Positions 11,060-20,017 of a stretch of DNA of 64,000 bases are shown here, piece by piece. Below the pieces are notes generated by a model that searched no databases, was not told the DNA's origin, and saw nothing but the letters and a program-made list of their open reading frames with translations. The DNA is from Deinococcus sedimenti. Lineage in GTDB: Bacteria > Deinococcota > Deinococci > Deinococcales > Deinococcaceae. Numbering within the stretch: the first letter of the stretch is position 1; the number at the start of each line of letters is the position of its first letter. The stretch spans positions 56,591 to 120,590 of the forward strand of contig NZ_BMQN01000008.1 of NCBI RefSeq assembly GCF_014648135.1. The letters are read 5' to 3'. Both the position numbers and the translations under genes were made by a program.

Positions 11060-12313
11060 TCAGGGGCTCGCGGGTCCGGGTGTGGTGGGTGCGCCCAGGC
11101 CTTTCAGTCCGGCGAGGCTCTCGGCGGCGTCCGCGCCGAGCAGGATGCCGACCTCGCCGGAACTGACCGGGAAGCGTTCGCCCTGCAGCCGGGCGAGGTT
11201 CAGGGTGTCGGCCAGTTGCGCGGCGTCGGACACGTCCTGCTGCGTGAACACCTGGCTGGCCTCGCCGCTGCGGGGGGCGGGGGTGACCTGCACGTCGCGG
11301 TACCCCAGGGCGTTCAGGGCGCGGGTCAGGGCCGGACCGAGGTTCTCGCCGCTGGCGTCCACGACCATGACCTTCAGGTCCGGGTTGGGGGGCGTGGCGG
11401 GCACGTCGCCCCACACCTGCGCGAGGCGTTCGCGGTTCACGGCGAGGTTGAACGTGCCGGGGATCTCGTCGGTGGGCAGCGTCGCGAAGCTGAGTTTCAT
11501 CTGGCCTAGGTAGGGGCGCAGCGCGGCGATGGTGGCGGGGTTCACGTCGGTCTCCACGCCGTTGCCGATGCCGCCCAGGATGGTCGGGAGCGCCGCGAGA
11601 CCCTGCGGGGTGCGGAGCTTCCCGGCCAGCTGCGTCAGCGCCTGCTTCTGGTGGTCGATGCGGCCGTAGTCGTCCCCGAAGCCCTTGCGGACCCGCAGGT
11701 ACAGCACGCCGTCCTTGCCGTCCAGGTGGTGCGCGCCGGGCGCGAGTTTCAGGTTCACGCCCGCGGCGTTGTCGATCCATTCGATGCCGGGTTCGGGCAC
11801 CGTGACGTCCAGGCCGCCCAGCGCGTCGATGACCCGCTCGACGTAGTCGGTGCGGACGATCACGTGCGCGTCGATGTGTTCACCGGTGATGGTCTCGGCG
11901 GCCTTCACGAGCGCCTCGGGGCCGCCCGCGAAGTACTGACTGTTGATCTTCTGCAGCGCCACGGATCTATATCGGTCGAAGGGGCCGACGTTCGTGTCGC
12001 GGGGGATGTTCAGGGCGTGCACGGTGGTCCCCTGCACCTTGACGACCATGACGGTGTCGGTGTTGGGCGGCTGCGCCAGTCCGGTGCGCTGGTCCTGGTC
12101 CTTGCAGGGCTGGCGGTAGTAGCAGTACACGATGTCCCGCCCGGCGATCAGCAGGGTGAAACTGGGGGCCTGTCCGGGCATGACGGCGGCGGCGGCGGTG
12201 GGTCCGGCGCCGCTGAGCAGCGCAAAACCCCCCAGGGACAGGGCGGAGAGGGAGAGGCCGAACGCCTGCAGGGCGCGCAGCCCGGCGATGCGGGGTGCAG
12301 GGGATTGGGTCAC
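11060..12313 (-). CDS. LytR-CpsA-Psr (LCP) family protein
   Basis: A 417-residue envelope protein. An N-terminal hydrophobic segment (about 12-45) serves as membrane anchor or signal. It is followed by the LCP domain (about 50-260), with NTDTVMVVKV, NIPRDTNV and RVRKGFGDDYGRIDHQKQAL containing the conserved Asp and Arg residues that bind the polyprenyl-phosphate substrate. A C-terminal LytR_C-type domain (about 310-400) ends in a Pro/Gly tail. LCP enzymes attach glycopolymers to peptidoglycan in Gram-positives; the polymer in this diderm is unknown. It starts 4 nt after yqeK. Confidence 0.88.
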   Translation of the reverse strand: MTQSPAPRIAGLRALQAFGLSLSALSLGGFALLSGAGPTAAAAVMPGQAPSFTLLIAGRDIVYCYYRQPCKDQDQRTGLAQPPNTDTVMVVKVQGTTVHALNIPRDTNVGPFDRYRSVALQKINSQYFAGGPEALVKAAETITGEHIDAHVIVRTDYVERVIDALGGLDVTVPEPGIEWIDNAAGVNLKLAPGAHHLDGKDGVLYLRVRKGFGDDYGRIDHQKQALTQLAGKLRTPQGLAALPTILGGIGNGVETDVNPATIAALRPYLGQMKLSFATLPTDEIPGTFNLAVNRERLAQVWGDVPATPPNPDLKVMVVDASGENLGPALTRALNALGYRDVQVTPAPRSGEASQVFTQQDVSDAAQLADTLNLARLQGERFPVSSGEVGILLGADAAESLAGLKGLGAPTTPGPASP

Positions 12314-12317
12314 AGTG

Positions 12318-12938
12318 TCACGTGGGGCAGGAGAGGTGGGCGTTGCAGGGCAGGGCGTGGTAGGCCTTCAGGGTGCGGGGGTGCACCTGAATGCCGCGTC
12401 CCTGGAGGTACGTGACCTTCGAGACGATGGCGCGTTCCAGCGCGGCGGTCAGGTCGGTCAGGGCCAGTTCGCGGATGTCGGCGTTCACGCCCCGGCCGGG
12501 TTCCGACACGTCGGCGATGTACACGCATGACGCGACCGGGTTCCCGCCGCGCGGGCCGGTGGTGTGGTCCTCGACGGCGTCCAGCACGACGCGGTCCTGG
12601 TACCCCCAGCGTTCGAGCAGGGTGCGGGCGGCGCGGCCGTGCAGGGCCAGCGGGTGCGCCGCGTCGATGTCGCATTCGGGCGGCGCGAGGCGCAGCAGTT
12701 CATGGTCGGGCAGGTCGCGGGCGATGTCGTGCAGCACCCCGGCGGCGTAAGCGCGCATGTCGTCCAGGCCGTTGGCGCGGGCGATCTGCGCGGCGAGTTC
12801 CGCCACGCGCAGCACGTGTTCGTAGCGGCGCGGCTTGACCATCAGCCGCACCCGCTCCTCCCAGCCGGTCCAGGCGGCCACGCCGTGGGGCGGGGGCAGC
12901 ACCTGGGCGATCACGCGGATATGTGGCCGCTTCTCCAC
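12318..12938 (-). CDS. yqeK: YqeK-type HD phosphohydrolase
   Basis: An HD-domain hydrolase of the YqeK family, whose members hydrolyse diadenosine tetraphosphate symmetrically. Motifs: RRYEHVLRVAELA, AAGVLHDIARDLP (HD), HPLALHGRAAR, VEDHTTGP and CVYIADVSEPGR. I start at the GTG at 12938, which lies 12 nt after a TATAGT box. That leaves about 45 residues before the family core, so the N-terminus may be shorter. It heads the yqeK-LCP-rsfS unit. Confidence 0.85.
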   Translation of the reverse strand: MEKRPHIRVIAQVLPPPHGVAAWTGWEERVRLMVKPRRYEHVLRVAELAAQIARANGLDDMRAYAAGVLHDIARDLPDHELLRLAPPECDIDAAHPLALHGRAARTLLERWGYQDRVVLDAVEDHTTGPRGGNPVASCVYIADVSEPGRGVNADIRELALTDLTAALERAIVSKVTYLQGRGIQVHPRTLKAYHALPCNAHLSCPT

Positions 12939-13065
12939 ATCATGACGTCGACTATACGCCCCTGGCTCCGGAACAGCTGACACCCCGGTCACTTTCTGAC
13001 GGTCGGCTGATCGGTGTGCCAGCCGCGCTTTCCACCGGCCCGCTGCCCACAGGTCGCCCAGTGCA

Positions 13066-14025
13066 TTAAGGTTGGCTCCGGCGGATGACCGTCAGGCGGA
13101 CACTGACGGTCTCCAGCGCCTGCGCGCCGGCCGGTATGGTCAGGCGGACCGGCGACGTGTACGTGCCCTCACGGTAGGTGACCTGACCCGCCACCTCCCG
13201 CAGGCGCCCCAGCAGCTCCGGGGACGCCACCACGCGCACCGTACCCGGCTGCACGCTGACCGACGTGACCTCCAGCCCCGGAGGGGGATCGTTCAGAACC
13301 ACCCGCAGGGTCTTGACCGGGAGCTCACCGGTATCCAGTCGCCGGACCGTGACGGTGCTGGGCCGCATGGTCACGGCCGTCACCGGCTGCCCGGCCGCGT
13401 CCAGCGCCACCAGCGGCACCTCCCGCTCAGCGTTGGCGTTCAGCGCAACCGGGCTGGTCACCAGCCGCGCCACCGTCACCACGACCTGACCGGCGCCCGT
13501 CACGGTCGCCTCGGCCGGCGTGACCTGATAGCGGGGCAGACTCGAGTCCGGCGGCGAGGTCACACTGAGCGTCACGGGCAGCGTGCGCGCCACCTGCGTG
13601 TCCACGAACCCCTGCACGCGCGTGGGGGTCACGCGCTGCAGGGTGGTGCCGCCCGGCGCGGTCACCGTCACCACCCGCGTGAAACTACCCTCCGGCGCGT
13701 CCGTGACGTCCACGACCGCCTCGATACTGTCGGGCTGCAGATCCCGCAGCCGCTCGGGCCGCCCCGAGAGGATCACCCGCACCGACGCCGGATTCAGGTT
13801 GCTCGTCGCGCGCTTCTCCTCCCCGTTCCCGGTCGTGTCGCGCACCGCCACCGGCACGTCGAACCCCTGCTCGACGTTCGCGCGGCGATCCGCGGTCGCC
13901 ACCAGCCACAGGGTGACCGACACGGCCAGCGCCAGCAGCTTGAGCAGCAGATTGTGCGTCGCCCGCGACCAGACGTACCGGGGGCTCAGCCAGCGCCGCA
14001 GCCACGGCGTCCCGCCCGCCCTCAC
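13066..14025 (-). CDS. YbbR-domain protein, CdaR-like
   Basis: A 319-residue protein with one N-terminal transmembrane helix (about 21-43, NLLLKLLALAVSVTLWLVATA) and several repeated YbbR-type beta domains (recurring patterns such as PVAVRDT...V-V-LSGRPERL and LPVTLSVTSPP) on the outer side of the membrane. It overlaps the upstream diadenylate cyclase gene by 4 nt. That arrangement matches cdaA-cdaR of Gram-positives, where CdaR modulates the cyclase. No glmM follows, unlike the usual cdaA-cdaR-glmM cluster. Confidence 0.88.
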   Translation of the reverse strand: MRAGGTPWLRRWLSPRYVWSRATHNLLLKLLALAVSVTLWLVATADRRANVEQGFDVPVAVRDTTGNGEEKRATSNLNPASVRVILSGRPERLRDLQPDSIEAVVDVTDAPEGSFTRVVTVTAPGGTTLQRVTPTRVQGFVDTQVARTLPVTLSVTSPPDSSLPRYQVTPAEATVTGAGQVVVTVARLVTSPVALNANAEREVPLVALDAAGQPVTAVTMRPSTVTVRRLDTGELPVKTLRVVLNDPPPGLEVTSVSVQPGTVRVVASPELLGRLREVAGQVTYREGTYTSPVRLTIPAGAQALETVSVRLTVIRRSQP

Positions 14026-14843
14026 GCGCGGCCCTCCGTGGAGTGGGACTCGGCCGCGTCCGGCGTCTCATCCGCCGTGCGCGCATCAGGTGGACGGTAC
14101 CCGGCCGGATCGTACACCAGCGTCCGCAGGTGCTCACGCAACTCCGCGCCGGTCAGGTCCGGTCCCAGCCGCCCCTGAAGGGCCACGCGCATGCTGCCGC
14201 GCTCCTCGCTGACGACCAGCACCACCGCGTCTGTCAGTTCCGACAGGCCGATCGCCGCGCGGTGCCGCGTGCCGTAGCGGCGGTACGTGCCGTCACTGGA
14301 CTGCAGCGGGAACAGGCACCCGGCCGCGATCACCCGCGAGCCCTGGATGATCACGCCCCCGTCGTGCAGCGGCGCGTTCCGCGCGAACAGCGCCTCGAGG
14401 AACGGCACGCTGACCAGCGCGTCCAGGGACACGCCCGTCGCGGCGTACTCCCCCAGCGGAGTGCGCCGCTCGATGGCGATCAGCGCGCCCGTCTTCCGTT
14501 CCGCGAGGCGCTCCATGGCCCGCGCGAGGTCCTGCAGCGCCGCGCCGCTCGCCCCGGTGTCCCGCCCGCGCGGGCGCCCCACGCGTTCCAGCACCGCGCG
14601 CAGTTCCGGCTGGAACAGCACGATCAGCGCGAAGATCCCCACTGTGCCCGCCCGGCCGAGCAGGTACGACAGGGTGGTCAGGTTCAGCAGCTGCGCCGCC
14701 ACCCACACCGCCGCGAACACCAGAATGCCTCGCACGACGTTCACGGCGCGCGTGCCGGACACGAGCAGGTACCCCTGATACACCAGGAACGTGACCAGCA
14801 GGATGTCCAGAACGTCCCGGACATCGAGTCCAAGCGGGGGCAT
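14022..14843 (-). CDS. cdaA: Membrane diadenylate cyclase CdaA
   Basis: Makes cyclic di-AMP from two ATP. It has 273 residues: three N-terminal membrane helices (about 10-80: VLDILLVTFLVYQGYLLV, AVNVVRGILVFAAVWVAAQ, TVGIFALIVLFQPELR) and the DAC domain with NAPLHDGGVI and YGTRHRAAIG. The family's DGA motif reads DGG here, while the RHR motif is intact. I start at the ATG at 14843; an AAAGGAG lies about 11 nt upstream. The C-terminal ~30 residues are acidic and not part of the domain. Translationally coupled to the YbbR gene. Confidence 0.92.
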   Translation of the reverse strand: MPPLGLDVRDVLDILLVTFLVYQGYLLVSGTRAVNVVRGILVFAAVWVAAQLLNLTTLSYLLGRAGTVGIFALIVLFQPELRAVLERVGRPRGRDTGASGAALQDLARAMERLAERKTGALIAIERRTPLGEYAATGVSLDALVSVPFLEALFARNAPLHDGGVIIQGSRVIAAGCLFPLQSSDGTYRRYGTRHRAAIGLSELTDAVVLVVSEERGSMRVALQGRLGPDLTGAELREHLRTLVYDPAGYRPPDARTADETPDAAESHSTEGRA

Positions 14844-15033
14844 CAGGGTAGGGACTCCTTTCAACGGCTGAGGGCGGGTGAGGCGGGCGAAGTCGCGCCC
14901 ACTATACGGTCTGCACGCCATGAGAACCCCACGGTGCCCGCACTGACGTCCACGGCAGAGGACACGAAGGCCACCCGGCCTACAGTTCCCAGCCCGCCGC
15001 GCGGGTGAAGCTGACGCTCACCGGAGGTTTGAC

Positions 15034-15714
15034 ATGAACATCCACTTCATCGGCCACAGCACCTTCCTCCTCGAGAGCGGTGAGCACCGCCTGCTCATCG
15101 ACCCGTTCATTGAGGGCAACCCGCAGGCGAGCGTCACCCTGCAAGTAGCGCTGGACTGGAAGCTCAGCGCCGTGCTGATCAGCCACGCGCACGGCGACCA
15201 CTGGGGCAACGCCCTGGACTTCGCCCGTGCCGGCGTGCCCCTGATCGCCACCGCCGAGATCGCCGGGTATGCCCAGAAGCACGGCGCGACCCAGCCGGTC
15301 GGCATGAACATCGGCGGGACGTACCACGCCGCGTGGGGCAGCGTCACCCTGACGCCCGCGTGGCACTCCTCGTCCTTCCCGGACGGCACCTACGGCGGCA
15401 TGCCCACCGGCCTGATCATCGAACTGGGCGGCCAACGGGTGTACTTCGCGGGCGACACCACCCTGTTCAGCGACATGAGCCTGATCGGCCAGCGCGGCCT
15501 GGACGCCGCCCTGCTGCCCATCGGGGACCACTACACCATGGGCCCCGAGGAAGCCGCCCGCACCCTCGACCTGCTCAAGCCCAGGGTGGCGATTCCCATG
15601 CACTACGGCACCTTCCCCCCGCTGACCGGCGACCCCACCGTCTTTCAGCGTGAGGGCGAGGCACGAGGCGTGGACGTGCGCGTCCTCAAACCCGGCGAGC
15701 ACACCACGCTGTAA
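15034..15714 (+). CDS. UPF0173 metallo-beta-lactamase-fold hydrolase
   Basis: A 226-residue cytoplasmic metal-dependent hydrolase of the UPF0173 family. Metal-binding motifs of the metallo-beta-lactamase fold are visible: HSTFLLE near residue 8, SHAHGDHWGN near 51, FAGDTTLFSDM near 135 and IPMHYGTFP near 188. GGAGG lies 8 nt before the ATG. The substrate is unknown for the family. It is followed by an 11-bp hairpin and a convergent acyltransferase gene. Confidence 0.93.
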   Translation: MNIHFIGHSTFLLESGEHRLLIDPFIEGNPQASVTLQVALDWKLSAVLISHAHGDHWGNALDFARAGVPLIATAEIAGYAQKHGATQPVGMNIGGTYHAAWGSVTLTPAWHSSSFPDGTYGGMPTGLIIELGGQRVYFAGDTTLFSDMSLIGQRGLDAALLPIGDHYTMGPEEAARTLDLLKPRVAIPMHYGTFPPLTGDPTVFQREGEARGVDVRVLKPGEHTTL

Positions 15715-15740
15715 GGGCGCAGCCGGGCCCGGCAGGGGAG

Positions 15741-15775
15741 AGGGGGCGACCGGGAATCCACCCTGGTCGCCCCCT
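15741..15775. terminator. Bidirectional hairpin between convergent genes
   Basis: A perfect 11-bp stem (AGGGGGCGACC at 15741-15751 with its complement at 15765-15775) between the UPF0173 gene and the convergent hexapeptide-repeat gene. No clear T-tract. Confidence 0.55.
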
Positions 15776-15791
15776 CCTGTGCTGCTCGGCG

Positions 15792-16694
15792 TCAGCCCTG
15801 CCCGGTCACCAGGGGTCGCTCTGCCCCATCCTGTTCCGGCAGGCGCGTCTGGTTCGGGGTGGCCTCCGGGAACTCCGGGTTCGCCTTGCGGTCCGGCACG
15901 CGAACGAATGACCGCGAATCCACGTGCAGTTCCTGGGGGTCACGCACCTTGAAGCGCGTCGTGCGCGCCGGAACGCCCATCGCGATCCCGTGCGGCGGAA
16001 TATCCCCACGCAGCAGCGCGTGCGTCGCCAGCATCGCGTCATCACTGATCACGCTGCCCGCCAGCACCGTCGAATGGTACGTCACCCGCGCGCCCCGCCC
16101 GATCACCGTGCGCCGCAACGTCACGTCCGGACCGTCCAGCACGCTGTGCGTGTGACTGTACACGTTCACGTAATCGCTGATACTCGCGTTGTCGTGCAGC
16201 TCGATCCCACCGATATCGTCCAGCAGCACGTGCCGGTGCACGACCACGTCGTCCCCGACCTCCATGTTGTACCCGACGCTGAACTCCACGTTCTGCCAGC
16301 ACTTGAAATCCCGCCCCACCCGCCGGAACACGTGCCCGGCCAGCACCCGCCGCAGCGGAATCCCCAGCACCGGGTTCTGCCCCACCGGCGTCAGGTCCGC
16401 GTTCTTCCACAGCCACAGCAGCGGCTTCACCCGCGTGAACGCCTCCGCGTCCGTCGCCATGTAGTACTCCGCCTCAAACGTCACGTTCCGCGCATCCACG
16501 TTCAGTGCCGCCAGCGGCGCCTCCGCCCTCAGCTGCTCCAGAGGCCGCCCATACAGGATCTCCGCGAGCACCCCCGCCGCCAGCTCAAAGCGGTCCGTAC
16601 CCGGATCCGACAGGCGCGCGTCCAGATCACGCAGGAACTCGTTGTAGGTCGCCTGCGCGTCCTGACCAATCTCCACCGGCTTGAGCCACGTCAC
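15792..16694 (-). CDS. Hexapeptide-repeat (left-handed beta-helix) transferase-like protein
   Basis: A 300-residue protein. After ~110 mostly helical residues comes a run of hexapeptide repeats (GYNMEVGDDVVVHRHVLLDD, VIGRGARVTYHSTVLAGSVISDDAMLATHALLRGD) ending in GIAMGVPARTT, a pattern of O-acetyltransferases such as the maltose/galactoside group. An HTHSVLDG stretch could supply the catalytic His. The acceptor is unknown. The start is the GTG at 16694; a TAGCCT box (16701-16706) lies 6 nt before it, suggesting a leaderless mRNA. Confidence 0.8.
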   Translation of the reverse strand: MTWLKPVEIGQDAQATYNEFLRDLDARLSDPGTDRFELAAGVLAEILYGRPLEQLRAEAPLAALNVDARNVTFEAEYYMATDAEAFTRVKPLLWLWKNADLTPVGQNPVLGIPLRRVLAGHVFRRVGRDFKCWQNVEFSVGYNMEVGDDVVVHRHVLLDDIGGIELHDNASISDYVNVYSHTHSVLDGPDVTLRRTVIGRGARVTYHSTVLAGSVISDDAMLATHALLRGDIPPHGIAMGVPARTTRFKVRDPQELHVDSRSFVRVPDRKANPEFPEATPNQTRLPEQDGAERPLVTGQG

Positions 16695-16841
16695 CCCTAC
16701 AGGCTACCACCTACAGTGAAAAACAAAGTGGCGGGCATGAATCGACCTCCGCATCAACTGTGGCTGACCGGCCTGAACCGGAAGACGTGTGCATAAGTGA
16801 CTCTGTTCGATGTTCCACGCCGGGCATTGAAGGCAGTAAAA

Positions 16842-16867
16842 GGAAGGAGAGGTTTCCCTCTCCTTCC
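16842..16867 (-). terminator. Intrinsic terminator of the pilin operon
   Basis: Minus strand: perfect 11-bp stem GGAAGGAGAGG/CCTCTCCTTCC with a 4-nt loop followed by TTTT, 13 nt after the stop of the last pilin gene. Confidence 0.85.
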
Positions 16868-16880
16868 GGAAATCATCCGC

Positions 16881-18668
16881 TTATTTCTCTTCCCAGGTTC
16901 TCTGCTGTGGAATGAAAGCCGTGACACCGAACTTGGTGGTCGCCGGGAAGTATGGGGGAACGACACCACCGTTGAGGAAGCGCTTGTCGTATTTGAAGTC
17001 GTCGTCGTATCCCTTCACCAGGCCACCTGTGACGCTGCCAATACCACGCAACTGGTCCGTCGCTTCTGCCAGACTTCCCAGCAGATGTACTTTTCCACGG
17101 TAGCCGTATACGGCTTTGGCGTCGTCAATTCCCTCGACTTTCAGACCCTTACCTGTCGCTCCAGCCAGGATGGAGCCCATGACATACACATCGTTCGGTG
17201 CGCCCTGCCCGACGAGAACTTGTCCACCGCCACTGATAATCCCCAGCACGTTCTTCGCATCAGGATTCTGATTGGGGTTCTTCTCATAGGTGAGGTCACC
17301 TTGAATACGAATGTCCCCGCTAGAAGCTACATTTAACTGAGTCTGTTCGGCAATGGCTGGAGGCACCACAGAGCTGTCTGGCGTGCTGGGCGCTGGATTC
17401 GGTAGAGAACCATTGCGTGCGGGGCCGCGCAGTGACTGAATATTGCCGTTCACGTAAAACTGCCCATTGGGTACGCCAGTCAGGTTAACTACCTGTCCAC
17501 TGCCTGTCTTAACGCTCGTCGTCTTTGCGGTCACATTGACCTTGATGACTGTGACAACACCTGCTTCATCTGTGATCCTGTAGACCTGATTTTGACCTTC
17601 TACAGACAGTTGAACGTCCTGAGCATTTCCTTGAATGTAAATGCCGCCACTCACAGTCCCACTGCTGTTGGGTACGTAGACACCGTTGGTCGGAGTGCAG
17701 TTCTGAACTTTCCCGGTGGCCAGGCAGATCTCCTTGGTGGTGAGGGCAGTCTGGTTGTTCTCATCGCCTCCCAGCGCGGCGCGACCCTGGGAGAAGGCAT
17801 TTGGGGGGAGCGTTACCGCGTCACTAACATGCTGCTGGCCATAGCCGCCGTAATCCGGTTTGGCGCAGTCTGTGCTTTGGGCAGTGGTGACGGCCCAGGC
17901 TTGTGCTTGGCAGTCCCACATGTAGGTCGTGGGTGACGCGACGGTCAGGCCGTACTGGAAGACGGGTGAGCCCGCCAGGGCCAGGTTCTTGTTGAAGTGC
18001 ACCGGCCCGTCGAAAACTGAGCCGGTCCCGAAGTAGCCGCCTCCGCTGCAGTACTTCTTGCCATTCTTGGTGATGCAACTCCTTTCCGTGAAGCCGCCGT
18101 CATCAGCAAGCAGGACGTACTGGTTGAGGTAGGTGCGGCCCAAAATCAAGCGCAAGGTGCCGCTGGTTTCAATGTTGCGTTTGAAGCTGCCGCTGTTCCC
18201 CTGTCCATTGAGGACGTAGTCGACGTAGTAGGTTTGGCCCGCCTTCGAGAAGCTTCCCAGATCCACCCGGAAGTTTTTGAAGGTGAGTGTGCCGCTGGAA
18301 GTGCCTATGGCGTTTGGGGCGGTGATAGACGTACTGGTCTGTACCACGGTGTTGAGTTGTGACAGGACGGTGTTATACGAACCTGTAGGGATGATGGCAG
18401 TCGTTGCGGCATCCTGGCTACCGGCTGCGAAGGTGTCTACGTAGGGCAGCAGTACCTGATTGGCTTTCGTCACGCCGTCGTTCATGACTGTGGAATACGA
18501 TTCGGCTACGCTGGCTTCAGCGAGGGCGCGGGCGCGCATCAGACCCTGGCTGGAGTTGGTCTGCATCAGCTCACTCGTTGAAGTTGTGACGAGCATGAAA
18601 GTAATCAGAGTAACAAGGATCATGACGGTGAGGGCACTGACGAGCGCAAAGCCATCAGTTCGCGGCAT
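16881..18668 (-). CDS. Large minor pilin, ComZ-like
   Basis: A 595-residue protein with a type III (prepilin) signal: MPRTDG then FALVSALTVMILVTLITFML as the pilin helix, with cleavage expected after Gly6. The long, Ser/Thr/Gly-rich, beta-type body has paired cysteines (for example Cys198 and Cys207 in SCITKNGKKYC), likely disulfides. Size, pilin N-terminus and last place in a four-pilin operon match ComZ of Thermus thermophilus, a DNA-binding protein at the tip of the type IV pilus needed for natural transformation. The function is inferred from that parallel. An ATG at 18689 is an alternative start. Confidence 0.78.
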   Translation of the reverse strand: MPRTDGFALVSALTVMILVTLITFMLVTTSTSELMQTNSSQGLMRARALAEASVAESYSTVMNDGVTKANQVLLPYVDTFAAGSQDAATTAIIPTGSYNTVLSQLNTVVQTSTSITAPNAIGTSSGTLTFKNFRVDLGSFSKAGQTYYVDYVLNGQGNSGSFKRNIETSGTLRLILGRTYLNQYVLLADDGGFTERSCITKNGKKYCSGGGYFGTGSVFDGPVHFNKNLALAGSPVFQYGLTVASPTTYMWDCQAQAWAVTTAQSTDCAKPDYGGYGQQHVSDAVTLPPNAFSQGRAALGGDENNQTALTTKEICLATGKVQNCTPTNGVYVPNSSGTVSGGIYIQGNAQDVQLSVEGQNQVYRITDEAGVVTVIKVNVTAKTTSVKTGSGQVVNLTGVPNGQFYVNGNIQSLRGPARNGSLPNPAPSTPDSSVVPPAIAEQTQLNVASSGDIRIQGDLTYEKNPNQNPDAKNVLGIISGGGQVLVGQGAPNDVYVMGSILAGATGKGLKVEGIDDAKAVYGYRGKVHLLGSLAEATDQLRGIGSVTGGLVKGYDDDFKYDKRFLNGGVVPPYFPATTKFGVTAFIPQQRTWEEK

Positions 18669-18675
18669 CGTGGAT

Positions 18676-19587
18676 TCAGGGCGTGGCATTGAAGTTAACC
18701 CTCCGCATAGAGACGGTATTGGTGACTGTGAACGTGGCGGGTTGCGTACCTGCCTTTCGGGCCCTGGTTTCACGACCAGTGAGGGTGATCCTCACCGCTT
18801 GGGGTACGCCAGAAGGAGTAGAGATGAAGTTTATTCCATCCTGGGAGTAGGCCAATGCAAGGTCAGAGATGTAGTAGGCAACAACCTGCGGGTCTTGGTC
18901 ATCCACTTGCCGGTAAAGAGTAGGTACGCCTGAGCCGTTTAATGTGGCCGTGCCGATGTAGTAGCGCACGACGTTGACTTTCATGATAGCACTGTCCGGA
19001 GACCAGGAAAGATCGTCAAGTGTATAGCCGGCGTGCTGTAGCTTGACGTTGCCGTTTCCGTTTTTATCACTGCCGGTGCATGGATTGGTGGCGTGAGTCC
19101 TGACCCAACGTACGGATGTGCCTACGGTGACCAGAGCCCAATCATTTCCTATGAACTGGTTATCGCAGGTCTTACCAGCGGCGTTGGGGCTGTTGACATC
19201 GGTGACTGCGTTATTTGAAAACGATTTGCTATTTGGGTAACCGCCAGGCTGGGGAATCGTGAAGTACCCTTTGTTGTCTGCAATGGTTACGCTCAGTTGC
19301 TGTGAAGTGGTGAGGTTAGTCAGCAATGAACTGGGCAGATTCGCCCCGCTGTACAGCACGCGGGTTCCGGTCGCCTGTCGCAGGTCCTGCGCGATGACTT
19401 CCACGCTGCTGCGAACGGTTTCCTGCAGTGGGACGCGCTCCTGTTCTATGGTTTGAATTTTGGCGGTGGTGGTGAGCAGGGCCCCCGCAGTTCCCAGGAT
19501 CACCAAGGCTAGAGCAGCGGCAATCAGCAACTCCAACAGCGTGAATCCCTGCGTGTTAGCGGGTGAAGCGGGTGTATGCCGTGACAC
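18676..19587 (-). CDS. Minor pilin, PilW/PilA3-like
   Basis: A 303-residue type IV pilin-like protein: prepilin motif NTQGFTLLELLIAAALALVIL (cleavage after the Gly, Glu at position 5 of the mature chain), then a helical stalk and a globular beta-rich part with a Cys pair. Minor pilins prime pilus assembly in the inner membrane. It overlaps the preceding pilin gene by 32 nt and is followed at once by the ComZ-like gene. G+C is lower than in the flanking core genes. Confidence 0.85.
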   Translation of the reverse strand: MSRHTPASPANTQGFTLLELLIAAALALVILGTAGALLTTTAKIQTIEQERVPLQETVRSSVEVIAQDLRQATGTRVLYSGANLPSSLLTNLTTSQQLSVTIADNKGYFTIPQPGGYPNSKSFSNNAVTDVNSPNAAGKTCDNQFIGNDWALVTVGTSVRWVRTHATNPCTGSDKNGNGNVKLQHAGYTLDDLSWSPDSAIMKVNVVRYYIGTATLNGSGVPTLYRQVDDQDPQVVAYYISDLALAYSQDGINFISTPSGVPQAVRITLTGRETRARKAGTQPATFTVTNTVSMRRVNFNATP

Positions 19588-20017
19588 TCTTTTCCTCCTT
19601 CTCGGTCCAAGAGACTGTGACTTTCAGCTCCCAGAGGGTGATGTTGACGCCGGAGCTGACTGGAGTCGCCACAAGGACGGTTTTGAAGGGCTGGAATTGC
19701 GTATTCATGGACGCTCCATCCGCCGCGTGTGAGGTGATAGCCGTGTCGTTGGCATAGTTGAAGTCTTTGGGATAGGTGCAGGTGATGACGTCGGTGCTGC
19801 CTTCGGTGCAACTGCCCACTGCCTGCACAGGCTCACGGCCGTCGCGGTACCGTTCCATCCATGTTTCAGCGGCGCTGACAGCCTGAGTTCGGGTGCGTGA
19901 GCTAGAGTTGCTGGTCATGGATGTGGTCAGGAGCGGCATGACCGCCACGGTGATCACGCCGACAATGACGATGGCTACCAGAATCTCGACGATAGTCAGC
20001 CCGGAGTCTCGGTTCAC
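19556..20017 (-). CDS. Minor pilin, PilV/PilA2-like
   Basis: A 153-residue prepilin-like protein: a very short leader (MNRDSG) then LTIVEILVAIVIVGVITVAVMPLL with Glu5, a Cys pair (SCTEGSTDVITC), and a beta-rich C-terminus. It overlaps the upstream pilin gene by 4 nt and the downstream one by 32 nt, so all are translated together. Role: component of the type IV pilus or DNA-uptake pilus tip complex (inferred). Confidence 0.85.
   Translation of the reverse strand: MNRDSGLTIVEILVAIVIVGVITVAVMPLLTTSMTSNSSSRTRTQAVSAAETWMERYRDGREPVQAVGSCTEGSTDVITCTYPKDFNYANDTAITSHAADGASMNTQFQPFKTVLVATPVSSGVNITLWELKVTVSWTEKEEKSVTAYTRFTR

Noticed and set aside
18690..18773. Longer N-terminus for the ComZ-like protein
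   Set aside because: It would place ~35 residues before the prepilin leader; prepilin leaders are short, so 18668 (or 18689) is preferred.
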